NCBI GenBank assembly: GCA_965198865.1
Contig: CBDAQA010000021.1
Location: 1 to 64,000, forward strand
DNA length: 64,000 nucleotides
From: CBDAQA01 sp965198865
GTDB taxonomy: Bacteria > Planctomycetota > Phycisphaerae > Tepidisphaerales > Tepidisphaeraceae
Direction of reading: 5' to 3'
Numbering within the stretch: position 1 is the stretch's first letter; every line of letters starts with the position of its first letter. Position numbers and translations under genes: made by a program. Shown here one piece after another: positions 62,245 through 64,000 of this stretch. Below the pieces are notes generated by a model. That model ran no database searches and was not told the origin of the DNA. It saw nothing but the letters and a program-made list of their open reading frames with translations.

Positions 62245-63606
62245 TTATCGGGCCACGGCGACCGCAGTTGCGCCGGTCGGCTGCGGCACGGACCGCCTCG
62301 CGGCCGGGAACACCACCGGGAACCCGGCCGCCGGCGCCGCCCGGGCCGCGATCACCACGCCCCAGGCCATCCCGGCCGCCGACCACGCGATGCCCAGCGC
62401 GCCGCGGCCCCAGTAATGGTCGACCATCCCGTGCATCAGCTTTGCAAGTACTAGTGCCGCCCCCAGGACCAGAAACGTGAACCGCGGGTCCGATTGGGGC
62501 ACCGACCGCCTCGCCTGCCAGACGCTGCGGAAGAAAACGCCGTGGTACAGCGTGAAGGTGACCACCCCGATCACGCCCGTCTCGGCCATGGTCAGCAGGA
62601 GCAGGTTGGTCGCGTCGTACTGCTTCCGAAGCCCCACCCCCATGCCGAACACGGGGTCCTGGCGGAACAGGTTCTGGGCGTAGGTGACCGAGACGTACCG
62701 CAGGCGGATGTTCTCGTGGCCGGTGTCGAAGCTGGTCGCGTAGTCCCGCTTGTCGGCCGGCAGCAGCGCCCAGCAGATGGCCGCCAGCGGCACGATCGCC
62801 ACCGACAGCTTCAGGAACCGCACGACCTGCCCGCGGGCCATCAGCACGACCCCGGTCCCGATGATCGCCCCCATCCACGCGCCGCGCGACAGCGTGAACA
62901 CCGTGCCCCCGATGATCACCGCCAGGGCGGCCAACAGCAGGTTGCGGCGGCGGCCCGGGGGCTCGGACAGCCACAGCTCGATGCAGATCACCACGGCCGC
63001 CCCCAGCGACCCGCCGATGCCGTTCTTCTGCATGCCCAGCACGTACGAGCCCGGCGCGTGCGTCATCGCCGACGCCCCGAGGAACGCCCCGACCCCCACC
63101 ATCCAGTAGAGGCACGTCCGCAGTTGCCGGCGGTCGTCGACGGCGAACCCGAAGACGACGATCGAGATGATCAGGTAGTTGACCATCTGCACGATCGACA
63201 CGATGGCCACCCCGCCGCGGAAGTGGAACAGGCACGAGCAGATCGACGCGCCGAACCACAACAGCGTCGGGATGGCCAGCGGTCCCAGCGGCACCAGCTG
63301 CCGCCGGCGACGCCAGCCCCGCCAGAGGTAGACCGGCGTGAACAGGAACAGGTTGATCTCGGCGATCGAGAACTTGACGGCCCCGCCGCCCGACAGGTCG
63401 TTCTGGAACGGGATCAGGACGAAGATCAGCGTGAGCCCGGCAATCGGCCAGCGGTAGGAGAGGGCCATGAACGCCAGCGCGTAGGCGACGCCGGCGACGG
63501 CGACCATGCTGTGGATGCCGACCCAGGTCAGGGCCGCCGCGGCGCACGCCACCAGCAGCGTGATGCCCAGCGCGGTCGTCGTGGGGCCCAGCCGCTCAGC
63601 GGTCAC
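62245..63606 (-). CDS. O-antigen ligase family membrane protein
   Basis: 453 residues, about twelve membrane segments (Wzy_C/WaaL superfamily). The conserved region includes GGTVFTLSRGAWMGAIIGTG and the periplasmic loop with SFDTGHENIRLRYVSVTYAQ, NLFRQDPVFGMGVGLRKQYD, then HGMVDHYWGRGALG. It may ligate or polymerise a second polymer, or share the task with the protein at 44571. Starts 66 nt after the preceding gene. Confidence 0.83.
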   Translation of the reverse strand: MTAERLGPTTTALGITLLVACAAAALTWVGIHSMVAVAGVAYALAFMALSYRWPIAGLTLIFVLIPFQNDLSGGGAVKFSIAEINLFLFTPVYLWRGWRRRRQLVPLGPLAIPTLLWFGASICSCLFHFRGGVAIVSIVQMVNYLIISIVVFGFAVDDRRQLRTCLYWMVGVGAFLGASAMTHAPGSYVLGMQKNGIGGSLGAAVVICIELWLSEPPGRRRNLLLAALAVIIGGTVFTLSRGAWMGAIIGTGVVLMARGQVVRFLKLSVAIVPLAAICWALLPADKRDYATSFDTGHENIRLRYVSVTYAQNLFRQDPVFGMGVGLRKQYDATNLLLLTMAETGVIGVVTFTLYHGVFFRSVWQARRSVPQSDPRFTFLVLGAALVLAKLMHGMVDHYWGRGALGIAWSAAGMAWGVVIAARAAPAAGFPVVFPAARRSVPQPTGATAVAVAR

Positions 63607-63672
63607 GCGTCACTCCGTCCCCCTCATGCCTGCCCCCGTCGCTCGCCCGGCCCGGGCCGCACGCGATCGTCC

Positions 63673-64000
63673 TCAAAGACGCCGCCAATGCGTCAGTTGT
63701 CTCAGGACCAGCTTGGACTGGTGCCGGAACTTTTGCCGGGCCGCCTCCCGGCGACCCGGCACCAGGGACAGGACCGCCCACGCCGGCAGCCGGGCCAGCC
63801 CGCCGACGACCATGGCCGCCCGCACGGCCAGCAGGCCGCGGAAGCCGTGGTGTTTCCGCAGGTAGCGGTCCAGGCTTTCCCAGAAGTAGCGGTCGACGGC
63901 CGGCTTGTTCGCCTTGCCGCTGCCGCCGCCCAGGTGCGTCACCCGGGCGGCGGGCGTGAAGCCGACGTCCCAGCCGGCCGACCGCATCCGCCGTTGCCAG
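63673..64000 (-). CDS. Glycosyltransferase family 2, C-terminal part (cut by window end)
   Basis: Only the last 108 codons are inside the window. The sequence (WQRRMRSAGWDVGFTPAARV, THLGGGSGKANKPAVDRYF, SLDRYLRKHHG) matches the C-terminal end of GT2 rhamnosyltransferase-type enzymes after their catalytic region. The gene continues beyond 64000. Confidence 0.75.
   Translation of the reverse strand, partial: WQRRMRSAGWDVGFTPAARVTHLGGGSGKANKPAVDRYFWESLDRYLRKHHGFRGLLAVRAAMVVGGLARLPAWAVLSLVPGRREAARQKFRHQSKLVLRQLTHWRRL

Overview
The window is about 64 kb of very GC-rich DNA, densely coded in both directions. A C-terminal zinc ribbon of the CGYDLR...CPECG type at 16853-17527, secreted sulfatase, F5/8-type C, CBM9-like and GH2 proteins, an HpnR-like hopanoid methylase and many small intergenic palindromes point to a planctomycete, most likely class Phycisphaerae. 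This placement is an inference from gene content; there is no rRNA gene here.

Left part (1-13.4 kb): a broken secreted sulfatase with an F5/8-type C partner; agmatine deiminase and arginine decarboxylase (polyamine synthesis); three tandem DUF433/DUF5615 antitoxin-toxin-like modules, of which only the third keeps an intact DUF5615 gene; a GH39 fragment; ispG; a Uma2-like nuclease; argC; and an IS630 element with TA target duplications. Middle (13.7-34 kb): S1/P1 nuclease, lipoprotein hydrolase plus a frameshifted CBM9-like gene, frameshifted GH2 beta-galactosidase, clpC, DedA, a CPBP protease, a reversed hicBA pair, small membrane proteins, acyltransferase, an HpnR-like methylase, YceI and a glutamine-rich membrane protein.

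The most interesting locus is 34.1-39.6 kb on the minus strand. A HEAT/ARM-repeat protein, a winged-helix-SWIM protein and a reverse transcriptase with retron hallmarks (NAxxH, YADD, VTG) lie in that order. The 330-nt gap before the RT holds a candidate msr-msd RNA: roughly 31-bp outer arms, a small stem-loop and a perfect 26-bp inner stem, ending 29 nt before the RT start. The trio matches what I recall of type XIII retrons; the RNA is my prediction. The arms pair better as RNA read from the RT strand, because three arm differences are G-U pairs on that strand only.

The right part (39.8-64 kb) is an exopolysaccharide locus: clan-A glycoside hydrolase, EEP-family protein, then minus-strand genes for five glycosyltransferases, a polymerase/ligase, a Wzx flippase, a WbaP-type initiating transferase and a Wzc-like chain-length regulator/ATPase. 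After a 690-nt gap come an acyltransferase, a radical SAM/SPASM protein, three more glycosyltransferases, a second O-antigen ligase-like protein and a glycosyltransferase cut by the window end. Several dispersed palindromic repeat families punctuate the gaps throughout, and one has hairpin stems that covary between copies.
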